Of a stretch of 10,993 nucleotides of DNA, positions 1 to 6,613 are shown piece after piece (positions within the stretch are counted from its first letter, which is position 1; the number at the start of each line of letters is the position of its first letter). Source of the DNA: JBNJEM01 sp051745935 (GTDB lineage Bacteria > Planctomycetota > Planctomycetia > Pirellulales > Pirellulaceae). The DNA lies in contig JBNJEM010000216.1 in NCBI GenBank assembly GCA_051745935.1, positions 1 through 10,993 on the forward strand, written 5' to 3'. Under the pieces are notes generated by a model, which was given only the letters and a program-made list of their open reading frames with translations, ran no database searches and was not told the origin of the DNA. A program made the position numbers and the translations under genes.

Positions 1-164
1 CTTGACCAGGCTTTATAGCGATCCATCTGATTCACCATCCAGACAAGCTGGATGGGGTCTATTTCGCCGTATGTCTTGACCACCAAAGCGATTCGGCCCA
101 CGGACGACGGCTCAAGTGGCGTTGTCGAACTAAAAAGCCACGGAAATGGGAAGCGGAGGTTCAC
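1..164 (-). CDS. Possible partial ORF overlapping the DUF4838 stop, runs off the left edge
   Basis: A stop-free minus-strand frame runs from a GTG at 164-162 to the left edge, about 54 codons. That GTG overlaps the TGA stop of the upstream DUF4838 gene (GTGA), an arrangement typical of translationally coupled genes. The first ~20 residues look poor (several Pro and Ser). The later part reads like ordinary protein, with segments such as GRIALVVKTYGEIDPIQL and WMVNQMDRYKAW. No good Shine-Dalgarno sequence sits ahead of the GTG, so the real start could be a later GTG or TTG near 101-80, or an ATG at 38. I do not recognise the family. It may be a short hypothetical protein or the 5' end of a longer gene; a chance open frame of this length is also possible. 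Confidence 0.35.
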   Translation of the reverse strand, partial: MNLRFPFPWLFSSTTPLEPSSVGRIALVVKTYGEIDPIQLVWMVNQMDRYKAWS

Positions 165-2461
165 TCCGCGCTGTCACGTACGAAGTAAATTCGATCAACG
201 AAAACTGCTTGCACTTCATCGGGGCGTTTCGGGGGCGCTACCCATACATACATGTTTGAATCAAGCTCGTGGCTTCCCAGATCGAACGCGTGGTACCCCG
301 TGCCACTTGATTCTTCGACCGGGATGGTTTTGTAAGCCACGCTCCTACGTTCCTTCGCGTCGTGGATTCCCATTGTCATCGCCGGGCCGTCGCTGGCGGT
401 CGCTTCCGCCCGGGCCACCACCACGCACCGCCAGCGGCTCGGGGTGGAGAACACACGCGATAGCCGCCGCTGGACGGCCCATTCGCGGTGCGAGCCCGGC
501 ATCCGCGCGGCCATGCCGTCCGAGGCCGCGGGGTCCTTGGCCAGTTCCGTCCACTCGCCAGGCCGCCCCAAGTGGAGCTGGTTGTCCTGGAAGTCGACCC
601 AATCATTTTCGGGTAAGTCACGGCATTCGGCGGGGGGCGGCCCCGGCGGTCTCAGCCGAGCGCGCAAACGCGGCTCATACTCGTCAAACGAATGCCGCTC
701 GCGATAGTTACCGACGTTATGTTTTCGAGCCAGACGGATGAACCGCTCCACCGCTTTCTCCGGATCCTCGGGGCCCAAGAACTCTTTATCTTCGATTCTG
801 GCGGTCCTCCGCAAGGCGTAATAGCGTCCGAGCCAGACATGATCCAAGGAAAGCCGGTCGCGTTGCAACCGGCTCGAGAGTACCGGATCATCCGCAACGG
901 CCGACTCCGCCTTCTCCATGGCTTTCGTGGCGGCGTTCAAGGCATCGAGATTCAGGTAAGAGCTGGTGTCACTCATGAAGCAGCGCAGGTAAACGCCGGA
1001 TCGCTCGCCGGCATCGTGTATGATCCGCAGGTATTCTCGCAAATGGGGCGCGGCCGGACCGTAATACCCGTTCAAGAACTCGTTGATCAGTGCCTCTTCA
1101 TCCTGACTCGGATCCCACATCAGATGAGCCAATAACCAGGCGCGCAAGCGAAGAAAATCACCAATTCGACTTTGCGAATCCCCTTGTTCGAACAAGCCGA
1201 TGACACGATTCTTCGTGAAAAAACGGATATTAGGCGCCAATACCCGCATGTTGGGATGCGGCACGATATAGTTGCTGAAATTGGTGACGTAGTTCCAGAC
1301 GAACAACTGGGGAGCTATCTCGCTCCATCCCTCAATGTCGCGGCGAAATGCCTCGTTTTGCTTCCCCGCCCCTAGCGGTTGAATAAAGGAGCACTCGATT
1401 GAGCAGAGTCGCACGATGACGTTCTCGCGGGGTTTGACGCGCGCGGGTGGCTTGCGAGTGTACTGATAGGCCAGCGTCTCGACCAGCACGTCCGGAAACT
1501 CCTTCTCAACCTCCTTGGCGATCGCGTTCACGAAACGAATCAGTGGACCGGCCGGAGATCCCTCTTCCGCCTCCACCGCGCGACAGGCGTCACACTGGCA
1601 CCGCCCATGCCAATCATTCTGGCTAATCGATATCAACCCGGCATCGGGATGCGCCCGCAGGCGATCCAGCACGACTTTGATCATTTCCTCCCGCATCTCC
1701 TTGTTCGTCAGGCAGAGCTGCGATCGTTCGGCCGTCCGTTTTCCGTCAATTTCGCTGTACCAGTCGGGGTGGTCGTCAAAATACTTCGAAGGCGGCAAGA
1801 ACGGAAAGAACGTGTGCACGAAACCGACGAACTGATAATGCCCGCCATATTCCGCCGGTACGCGGTGGTGATGCCCGTTGAGTTTGAAACGGGCGGCGGT
1901 CACCCCATCAAACGTGTCGGCGTAGAAGGCCGCTCGATATCGCAAAGGGGGAACATGCTCGACATCCAGCGAGTGCTTCACCTGCAAACGTGGCCGTTCG
2001 GGAACGTGCCGCTCGGTGGAGCTCCACCAGCGGCACCCCACCACGTCTTCAAGGAACGTGTAAACCGCATACAGGGTTCCCCGTGGCGGACGGCCGGCCA
2101 ATACGAGTTTATTTCCAACGACTTTCATGATGATGCCGTCATGCCCTAGCTGTTCCAGTTTCCTTTCCGGAAGCAGGCCCCGAGCGGAAGGCCCGAGCAC
2201 GATCTGGGGATCGCTGGCCGCCGTTTCGGTGTCCGACCTGATGGGAAACTTGGCTCCCGTCACTTGATTCAGGAAACTTCGTAGCTCGCTCGCCGCCGTC
2301 CGCACCGGAGCAGCGGCGTTATCCGGCACCGTGATCACGTATTCGGTCTCACCATGGTCCGCCAGCGAAAGGGTGTCGGCCGCTAGACCCTGGCCGGGGC
2401 AGTTCAGACACGCGAGCAGGCACAGGCACGGACCGACGCTCGCCCGTATCCGGCCCAGCAA
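161..2461 (-). CDS. Exported DUF4838 domain protein (alpha-glucuronidase-like glycoside hydrolase relative)
   Basis: A large secreted protein, ~766 aa from the chosen start. Residues ~1-28 form a Sec-type signal peptide: Arg residues, then a Cys/Leu-rich hydrophobic core, then a cut near LAA/DT. Residues ~35-160 resemble the alpha-glucuronidase N-terminal domain seen in many polysaccharide-degrading enzymes, ending in GTLYAVYTFLEDVVGCRWW. Next comes the DUF4838 core with the hallmark SQNDWHGRCQCDAC and LAYQYTRKPP motifs (~280-340), an alpha-helical part, and a C-terminal beta-rich domain (~620-766) that could bind carbohydrate. DUF4838 enzymes are presumed glycosidases but their substrate is not established. 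The frame stays open up to an ATG at 2812, but the extra 117 residues look non-coding and would bury the signal peptide. The TTG at 2461 has an AGGGGG five bases upstream and gives a proper signal. Family assignment is firm; start and activity are not. Confidence 0.9.
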   Translation of the reverse strand: MLGRIRASVGPCLCLLACLNCPGQGLAADTLSLADHGETEYVITVPDNAAAPVRTAASELRSFLNQVTGAKFPIRSDTETAASDPQIVLGPSARGLLPERKLEQLGHDGIIMKVVGNKLVLAGRPPRGTLYAVYTFLEDVVGCRWWSSTERHVPERPRLQVKHSLDVEHVPPLRYRAAFYADTFDGVTAARFKLNGHHHRVPAEYGGHYQFVGFVHTFFPFLPPSKYFDDHPDWYSEIDGKRTAERSQLCLTNKEMREEMIKVVLDRLRAHPDAGLISISQNDWHGRCQCDACRAVEAEEGSPAGPLIRFVNAIAKEVEKEFPDVLVETLAYQYTRKPPARVKPRENVIVRLCSIECSFIQPLGAGKQNEAFRRDIEGWSEIAPQLFVWNYVTNFSNYIVPHPNMRVLAPNIRFFTKNRVIGLFEQGDSQSRIGDFLRLRAWLLAHLMWDPSQDEEALINEFLNGYYGPAAPHLREYLRIIHDAGERSGVYLRCFMSDTSSYLNLDALNAATKAMEKAESAVADDPVLSSRLQRDRLSLDHVWLGRYYALRRTARIEDKEFLGPEDPEKAVERFIRLARKHNVGNYRERHSFDEYEPRLRARLRPPGPPPAECRDLPENDWVDFQDNQLHLGRPGEWTELAKDPAASDGMAARMPGSHREWAVQRRLSRVFSTPSRWRCVVVARAEATASDGPAMTMGIHDAKERRSVAYKTIPVEESSGTGYHAFDLGSHELDSNMYVWVAPPKRPDEVQAVFVDRIYFVRDSAE

Positions 2462-2466
2462 ACCAT

Positions 2467-2472
2467 CCCCCT
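2467..2472 (-). promoter_or_regulatory. Shine-Dalgarno supporting the TTG start of the DUF4838 gene
   Basis: On the minus strand AGGGGG lies five bases before a TTG at 2461. This pairing, with a credible signal peptide immediately downstream, is why the TTG is preferred over the far upstream ATG at 2812. A competing GTG at 2572 also has a purine-rich GGGAGAG six bases ahead of it, but would put 37 unlike-signal residues before the hydrophobic core. Confidence 0.4.
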
Positions 2473-2884
2473 GGCCCGGTCTGCTGCGAGGGGGCGGCCC
2501 ATCGCCTCTGGAGTCGCCATGGGAAACTCTGGGATCAGCGAATAGCCAGGGAGTGAGCCAGGCGTTGAGCACCGGAGTCTCTCCCGAAGCGTTTACTGCT
2601 CGGTCGTTTGAAATCACGGGTACACCTCTTACCGGGGTTGAAACACGGTATCTCTTTAGTCGTCTGACCCAGAACACCAAACTGGTTGCCGCCGACTGCC
2701 TGTAATGCCCGCCGTTTAACCGCAAGGCCAGAATCCGTTTGGCCCCGTGTTGGAGTCGGCATGGGGTTGTCCAGCACGCGGCGGCCCGCGCCCTCCACAG
2801 GACCCTTTTCAAACCGTCGTCGCCCCGAATAGCCTTAACTTCAGACGGCTAAAGTGTTACAAAAACGGGTATTCTTGGGCGGCG
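2473..2884. other. Intergenic region between the sugar isomerase-like gene and DUF4838 gene
   Basis: About 410 bases with no gene I can support. The DUF4838 frame stays open through most of it, but its translation is rich in Arg, Pro and Trp without domain character. No convincing sigma70-type promoter is visible, although one for the DUF4838 gene would be expected here, after the hairpin at 2885-2905. No tRNA-like cloverleaf or repeat shared with the rest of the window was seen. Confidence 0.5.
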
Positions 2885-2905
2885 AAACGGGGAGCCTCCC
2901 CGTTT
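2885..2905 (-). terminator. GC-rich hairpin just after the isomerase-like gene, probable terminator
   Basis: A perfect 9-bp inverted repeat, AAACGGGGA / TCCCCGTTT, with a 3-base loop. It starts six bases beyond the TAG stop of the isomerase-like gene. Its position fits transcription termination, or a 3' end stabiliser, for that gene. The T-run after the stem is short on the minus strand (TTTCG), and a little longer on the plus strand (TTTTGTTT). Termination may therefore be weak or bidirectional. Confidence 0.6.
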
Positions 2906-2910
2906 TGTTT

Positions 2911-3873
2911 CTACGCGAGCCCAAACGCGTTCTGCATTTGTTCGCGCACGGTCGTAAGTCGTTTGACGTCGCCGCCGCCCACTTCGGCCGTGGCCCAACC
3001 GGTGAACTCGATCTCGTCCAGCGCTTTCCGAACCTGGTCCCAGGGCAGGTCGCCTTGCCCAATATCGGTGAATTGGTCGTTCTCGCGGCTGAATCCTTTG
3101 ACGTCCAACTTGACGCATCGCCGTCCGAACTCACGGATCCAATCGCCCGGTTGGCCGTATTTCCAATGATTCCCGATATCGTAATACATGCCCACCCAGG
3201 GGCTGTTGAAGCTGTCGATGAATTCCACGTACCGCGACGCACTCTGTTCGGGAGGCGCGTCTTCATCGTAGTGCATGCCGTTCCAGACGTTTTCCACCAG
3301 GATCATCTGTCCCAACGCGGCGGCCAGTGGCAGCAGCTTTTTGATTTCCGTCCGGCAACGGTCGTTAATTTCGCGAGCGGGGCCATCAGCACTTTTTCCG
3401 ACCACAATCAACACGGCGCTGCCGCCCGCGGCGTGCGAAACACGAATACAGTGCTCGATGTTCGCCCGCCCCTTGGCTCGCACCGCCTCGTCGGGGCTCG
3501 TCAGGCGATCTTGCCAATGAGCATGGTTGATCGCATTGTGCACAAACACGCCCGCTTCGCCGACGGCCTCTCGAACCTCTTCCGGCGTGTATCCCCCGGC
3601 TTGATCGAAGTCGACCCCGTCAAACCCGGCCTCGGCCGCGCGACCGAGGCGATCAACAAGCGGTTCGTCATCGCTGGTCGGTTTAATCATGCCCAACTTG
3701 CACGAAAGCAGCAGGCGTTTGACCTCGGGCGGAGTGACCACCGTGGTGGTATCGGTCTCCCGAGCCGACACGTGGCCCGCCGCCATGCCGCTGGCCGTAA
3801 CCGCCGCGGCCGTGCCGGTGGTCAGAAAGTGACGTCGCGTCAGAAAACTGGAGCTACTCTGCTTCATGGTCAT
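2911..3873 (-). CDS. Tat-exported sugar phosphate isomerase/epimerase-like protein (xylose isomerase-like TIM barrel)
   Basis: A 320-aa protein. The N-terminus has a twin-arginine signal (TRRHFLTTG at ~12-20, then an Ala-rich hydrophobic stretch ending near HVSA at ~36), so it is predicted to be exported folded to the periplasm. Residues ~52-320 are a single AP-endonuclease-2 / xylose-isomerase-like TIM barrel. Visible strand-end motifs include GFDGVDFD (~83-90), VENVWN with Glu194, YYDIGN with Asp232, VKLDVKG with Asp257, and ATAEVGGGD with Glu297. The acidic residues are in the right places to bind the divalent metal used by this superfamily. Substrate cannot be read from sequence; an isomerase or epimerase of a free or modified sugar is the usual reading. 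The start ATG has GAGG seven bases upstream. The gene begins 36 bases after the nuclease-like gene stops, so the two are probably cotranscribed. Confidence 0.92.
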   Translation of the reverse strand: MTMKQSSSSFLTRRHFLTTGTAAAVTASGMAAGHVSARETDTTTVVTPPEVKRLLLSCKLGMIKPTSDDEPLVDRLGRAAEAGFDGVDFDQAGGYTPEEVREAVGEAGVFVHNAINHAHWQDRLTSPDEAVRAKGRANIEHCIRVSHAAGGSAVLIVVGKSADGPAREINDRCRTEIKKLLPLAAALGQMILVENVWNGMHYDEDAPPEQSASRYVEFIDSFNSPWVGMYYDIGNHWKYGQPGDWIREFGRRCVKLDVKGFSRENDQFTDIGQGDLPWDQVRKALDEIEFTGWATAEVGGGDVKRLTTVREQMQNAFGLA

Positions 3874-3909
3874 GATTCTTCCTCGTTTTGAAGTCTCGAA
3901 TTTCCACGC

Positions 3910-4599
3910 TTAGGGGCCCTCGGGCAGTTGTCCCGTCTCTCGCATCCACTTGCTCACCTCTCGCATGCGGCGACGGAACAGATAAGGGGCTTCGAAGGGA
4001 ACCGGCCCCGCGTCTTCCGCCGCCGCTCGTACCGCCGCCGCCGGCTTGGGAAGTCCGTTGTCTCCGTAATGGCTGACCGTTTCAACCGCGAGACGCGCTC
4101 GCAGAATCAGGACCGAATAGTTTCGCCCGTTCACGAACAGATAGCCCAACGTGCGACCATAATCGTCCAGCATGTCCGCTCGCAACAACTCCACCTCCGT
4201 CGCCGCGGCAAAAGCCCCTTTCGCGAACCCCGTGGCCGCGCGGCCAAATGCCTGGCCATGGGGCAGATCATGGGACACATGCCGCAGTTCCGGGGCATCG
4301 ATCCCCAGGATTCGCACAACCTCAACCTCCCCCTCGCTCCATTCAATGCGCACCGTATCACCGTCGTCCACCTCGAGGCGGTCCACTGGCACGGTCACCC
4401 GCTGTCCGGACACGCGGTATTGAGACTGCTCTTCATTTTGACACCCCGCCGAGACCGGCAAGGCATGGGCCAGGACTAAAAAGCCATAACACAACCAATC
4501 GGGTTTCCTTGCACCTCGGGAGTTTTTGGAGCGGGAACCACGTTTTGTTACAAGCTGTAAAACGGTGATTGCGAACTCGCAGCGGAGAAGCAAAACCAT
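3910..4599 (-). CDS. Thermonuclease-family (SNase-like) putative lipoprotein
   Basis: Staphylococcal-nuclease-fold protein. The SNase domain carries DDGDT, then VRILGIDAPEL, then YGRTLGYLFV. These match the calcium-binding and catalytic positions of the family: Asp of DGDT, Arg of VRI, Asp and Glu of IDAPE, and Arg of YGR. It is therefore probably an active nucleic-acid phosphodiesterase. Ahead of the domain is a hydrophobic segment, CYGFLVLAHALPVSAGC, ending in a Cys that looks like an imperfect lipobox, so the protein is probably anchored outside the inner membrane. The start is uncertain. The ATG at 4599 has GGAG nine bases upstream and gives 229 aa. A TTG at 4494 would place the signal closer to the N-terminus (194 aa), and the frame stays open to a GTG at 4746 without a ribosome site. 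It is followed after 36 bases by the isomerase-like gene. Confidence 0.85.
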   Translation of the reverse strand: MVLLLRCEFAITVLQLVTKRGSRSKNSRGARKPDWLCYGFLVLAHALPVSAGCQNEEQSQYRVSGQRVTVPVDRLEVDDGDTVRIEWSEGEVEVVRILGIDAPELRHVSHDLPHGQAFGRAATGFAKGAFAAATEVELLRADMLDDYGRTLGYLFVNGRNYSVLILRARLAVETVSHYGDNGLPKPAAAVRAAAEDAGPVPFEAPYLFRRRMREVSKWMRETGQLPEGP

Positions 4600-4750
4600 G
4601 AGAATCCACTCCAAGAGGAGTAACGGGCGCGGCCGCAATGGAAGCACTATCGAAAGCATAACGTCGCGATTGACCTGACGCAACCAACCGCCACCGGACT
4701 TCCCGGTGCCACCATGGGCCCGCGGATGGCGGACCGCACACGCCACGGTT

Positions 4751-4785
4751 ATTGGTCATTGGTTATTCGTGCTTCGTCATTCCCT
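4751..4785. repeat. Degenerate 7-bp tandem repeat (ATTGGTC-type)
   Basis: Five consecutive heptamers in register: ATTGGTC, ATTGGTT, ATTCGTG, CTTCGTC, ATTCCCT. The block lies in the gap between the metallophosphoesterase stop (4822) and the nuclease-like gene. Short runs built from ATTGGTC/ATTCGTC words occur in intergenic DNA of several bacterial groups, so this is probably a small fragment of such a simple repeat. No function is evident. Confidence 0.55.
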
Positions 4786-4821
4786 CGCGTGATCGGTTGT
4801 CGCGAAATCGCGCTCCGCCCT

Positions 4822-6018
4822 TCAGATTTCGAATGGCTTGCTCAATCGCAAGGTTCCGCTCGCTGGGTGGTACCAACCTTTCGGCGCGAAGTCGGACGTA
4901 TGGAGATAGCATTCCACTTGCACCTTGTCGCTGCCGTCGACGAACGTCAGCAGGCGGCTCATGGGCGCGCGTCCGCCGTGGTATTTGGTCAAGGCGCAGC
5001 AATTGAGGAAGTTAACATCCCATTTTCGTTCCATGTGAGTGCGCCCGGAGACAACGGCGTCGGGAACCATGTGCGAGTGACCGCCGATCCACAGATCCAT
5101 GGCGCCGGGATTCGCAGCCAGATACTTTTCAAATAGCTGGGCATCGGGGCGTGCGTCGATGGGAGACTGACTTTCGTCGACCAGCCAGTAAAGATAGCCC
5201 GCGCCCCGATTATGGATTCCATCGTCCGGAAAATAGCCATGGGTATGACTTTGCCATTGGTCCGTTTCGTCATCGCGGCGAAAGCCCTCCCATGGTCCCG
5301 ACGTGGCGGTGGTCTCCTTGAGCATATGGTGGTGCGCCGACACGATAATCGCATCGGGGTTTTGTTCCACCAGATCGCGCCACCAATTAAACGTTTCCAA
5401 AGTGACCGCGCCTGGTGGGCGTCCACCATGTCCCTTACCGTCGGCAATTCGCCCAACGGGCGGCGCATAATCGTTGCGATCGCTCATCATGGCGAACAAT
5501 AGATTGCCAATTCGAAAACAATACCGCTGCCAATCGCCTTGCACCGGATACGGGCGTCGCCCCGGATGGACTTTGGAAGCCGCCGGATTCTCTCCCATCG
5601 GGTCAATCCAATGTTGGAACCAGGCATTTTGGGGACTGGCATCGTGATTGCCACCCAGGCAATAGAACTGTTCGCGGCCGTGTTTCCTGAGCGCGCCGAA
5701 CTGTCGCACGACCTCCCGGCCTTCGTCCGCTGGCGGAATCCCTTGATGGCCTGAAAAATCGCCGAGGCAAAGTGCGACGTCCCAGTGAAACCCGTCCGCG
5801 GATTCGGACTGCCGGATGGCGTCGGCGAGTGATTCGCGAGGTGTCCGGCCACGTCCGCGCCGGATATCGTTTCCGACATGCGGACAGCCCGTCGCCCACA
5901 GCCTCAATCGTTTCTCGCCCGCCGTTGCATACGCCTTTCGGGAGATTCGTGCCATCAAGAGCTGCAACGAACTCGCCGCCATGAAACCACGCCGCGAGAT
6001 TGGATTCCGGGTTTTCAT
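4822..6018 (-). CDS. Tat-exported calcineurin-like metallophosphoesterase
   Basis: A 398-aa protein with a twin-arginine signal (SRRGFMAAS at ~8-16) followed by a metallophosphoesterase domain. Motifs in order are GCPHVG (~44-49, motif I), GDFSG (~86-90, motif II), GGNHD (~122-126, motif III), SAHHH (~227-231, motif IV) and GGHSH (~312-316, motif V). These supply the His, Asp and Asn residues that hold the two metal ions. Motif I is odd: the usual D-x-H reads C-P-H, because the codon is TGT where GAT or GAC would be expected. A full set of later motifs argues against a dead gene. It probably hydrolyses a phosphoester outside the cytoplasm; the substrate is unknown. The start ATG has GGAGG six bases upstream. 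The preceding ~600 bases are repeat-rich, so the gene probably has its own promoter; a TATACT at 6068-6063 is a possible -10 box, without a clear -35. Confidence 0.9.
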   Translation of the reverse strand: MKTRNPISRRGFMAASSLQLLMARISRKAYATAGEKRLRLWATGCPHVGNDIRRGRGRTPRESLADAIRQSESADGFHWDVALCLGDFSGHQGIPPADEGREVVRQFGALRKHGREQFYCLGGNHDASPQNAWFQHWIDPMGENPAASKVHPGRRPYPVQGDWQRYCFRIGNLLFAMMSDRNDYAPPVGRIADGKGHGGRPPGAVTLETFNWWRDLVEQNPDAIIVSAHHHMLKETTATSGPWEGFRRDDETDQWQSHTHGYFPDDGIHNRGAGYLYWLVDESQSPIDARPDAQLFEKYLAANPGAMDLWIGGHSHMVPDAVVSGRTHMERKWDVNFLNCCALTKYHGGRAPMSRLLTFVDGSDKVQVECYLHTSDFAPKGWYHPASGTLRLSKPFEI

Positions 6019-6105
6019 GATATGCCTCCGGAGGCCCGTGTGTAATGGATAACCACGAGTTCAGTATACCCTATGATCGCGGACTTCTTTGGAATGTTCG
6101 TCGCT

Positions 6106-6195
6106 GTTCACGGGTGCCGCTACACGGCCCGGACACGCAAGGCCCGCATGGATGGCACGGGCTTGTCCCGTGATGGTTCACGCTCGCCGCTACAA
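6106..6195. repeat. Two degenerate copies of a ~20-35 bp repeat, 70 bp apart
   Basis: The plus strand shows GTTCACGGGTGCCGCTACAC at 6106-6125 and GTTCACGCTCGCCGCTACAA at 6176-6195. Similarity continues loosely beyond both (CCCGGACACGC versus GCCGGACGCACC). The 70-bp period and the hairpin lying between the copies suggest a decayed duplication of a small dispersed element. Confidence 0.5.
6151..6182 (+). repeat. Dispersed hairpin repeat, copy A
   Basis: The core is a perfect 6-bp stem, CACGGG (6156-6161) and CCCGTG (6167-6172), with loop CTTGT. It is flanked by GATG on the left and GGTTCACG on the right. The same framework (GATG, CGGGCTxGTCCCG, GTTTCACG) recurs at 9597-9628 and 10914-10945, and in inverted form at 6246-6263. 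Confidence 0.6.
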
Positions 6196-6245
6196 ACCGG
6201 CCGGACGCACCACGCCTCGCCGCCGTGGCATGGAACGTAACGGAC

Positions 6246-6268
6246 CACGGGACAAGCCGCGTGGCATC
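6246..6268 (-). repeat. Dispersed hairpin repeat, copy B, inverted
   Basis: CACGGGACAAGCCGCGTG at 6246-6263 is the reverse complement of copy A's CACGGGCTTGTCCCGTG apart from a single-base insertion in one arm, which makes its own stem imperfect. It is followed by GCATC, the complement of the GATGC that precedes the copies at 9601 and 10918. Copies A and B together form an inverted pair ~75 bp apart. Confidence 0.5.
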
Positions 6269-6433
6269 ACACTCTTTTTGCAATGCCGGGGCATACTAGT
6301 CCGACAGCGCCACTTTGGTTCGACCAATGAACGCAGGGCATTACGATACCCTATTGTTGCATAAAGACGGCGTAGGACGGGTCTCCAGGCCCGTCTTTTA
6401 CAGCGCATAAATGTCTTTTTGCGGTTGTTCGAA

Positions 6434-6454
6434 GATCTCACATTTCGTGAGATC
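6434..6454. repeat. Internal hairpin 1 of the composite element
   Basis: A perfect 8-bp stem, GATCTCAC and GTGAGATC, encloses a 5-base loop, ATTTC. It lies between the arms of the 28-bp inverted repeat. Confidence 0.75.
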
Positions 6455-6467
6455 CGCGGACACCAGA

Positions 6468-6489
6468 TCAAGTACGATTTCGTACTTGA
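6468..6489. repeat. Internal hairpin 2 of the composite element
   Basis: A 22-bp near-palindrome: TCAAGTACGA and its exact complement separated by TT. The loop motif GATTTCG echoes ATTTCG in hairpin 1, so both loops share the word ATTTCGT. Confidence 0.75.
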
Positions 6490-6558
6490 AAAGACGGGCC
6501 TGGAGACCCGTCCTACATATACTGTTTGCAACGTTAGGGGATAGAAAGCTTTAGCCCT

Positions 6559-6575
6559 ACCGGCACGGGGCCGGT
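6559..6575. repeat. Hairpin downstream of the Gfo/Idh gene
   Basis: ACCGGC (6559-6564) and GCCGGT (6570-6575) pair perfectly around ACGGG. It sits 38 bases beyond the TGA stop of the oxidoreductase gene. No T-run follows on the minus strand, so it is a poor intrinsic terminator by itself, but it may mark the transcript end. Confidence 0.4.
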
Positions 6576-6613
6576 GGTGAAATATCGAAGTGGCGCTGCC
6601 CCACTACGTCCCC

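Larger units (their letters stand above)
6363..6516. repeat. Composite inverted-repeat element with nested hairpins
   Basis: A perfect 28-bp inverted repeat has arms at 6372-6399 and 6489-6516. Each arm is itself a hairpin (GACGGG, 8-base loop, CCCGTC). Between the arms are two more perfect hairpins: GATCTCAC-ATTTC-GTGAGATC at 6434-6454 and TCAAGTACGA-TT-TCGTACTTGA at 6468-6489. The second overlaps the right arm by one base. At the left, AAAGACGG (6363-6370) can also pair with CCGTCTTT inside the left arm, giving a competing fold. There is no ORF inside. It looks like a short non-coding mobile or REP-like element, or a structured RNA in the oxidoreductase 3' region. Confidence 0.8.
6019..6613. 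other. Repeat-rich intergenic region between oxidoreductase and metallophosphoesterase genes
   Basis: About 595 bases without a supportable gene. It holds several distinct structures listed separately: two related ~35-bp sequences 70 bp apart, two oppositely oriented copies of a CACGGG-CTTGT-CCCGTG hairpin, the composite inverted-repeat element at 6363-6516, and a further hairpin at 6559-6575. Open frames across it on both strands are short, Arg-rich and lack domain signal. The region must also contain the 3' end of the oxidoreductase transcript and the promoter of the metallophosphoesterase gene. Confidence 0.7.

Noticed and set aside
52..741. Plus-strand frame of 229 codons
   Set aside because: It is antisense to the DUF4838 gene, is Arg/Pro/Ser-rich and has no domain features.
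2462..2812. N-terminal extension of the DUF4838 frame to the ATG at 2812
   Set aside because: The 117 extra residues look like translated intergenic DNA and would bury a good signal peptide.
2854..3891. Plus-strand frame of 345 codons
   Set aside because: It is the mirror of the isomerase-like gene, which has a Tat signal, TIM-barrel motifs and a good ribosome site on the other strand.
4600..4746. N-terminal extension of the nuclease-like frame to a GTG at 4746
   Set aside because: No ribosome site is present, and the added residues show no domain or signal character.
6066..6354. 9-bp direct repeat ATACCCTAT at 6066-6074 and 6346-6354, as a possible target-site duplication
   Set aside because: The enclosed 271 bp shows no terminal inverted repeats, and a 9-bp match within ~300 bp is not rare enough to stand alone.
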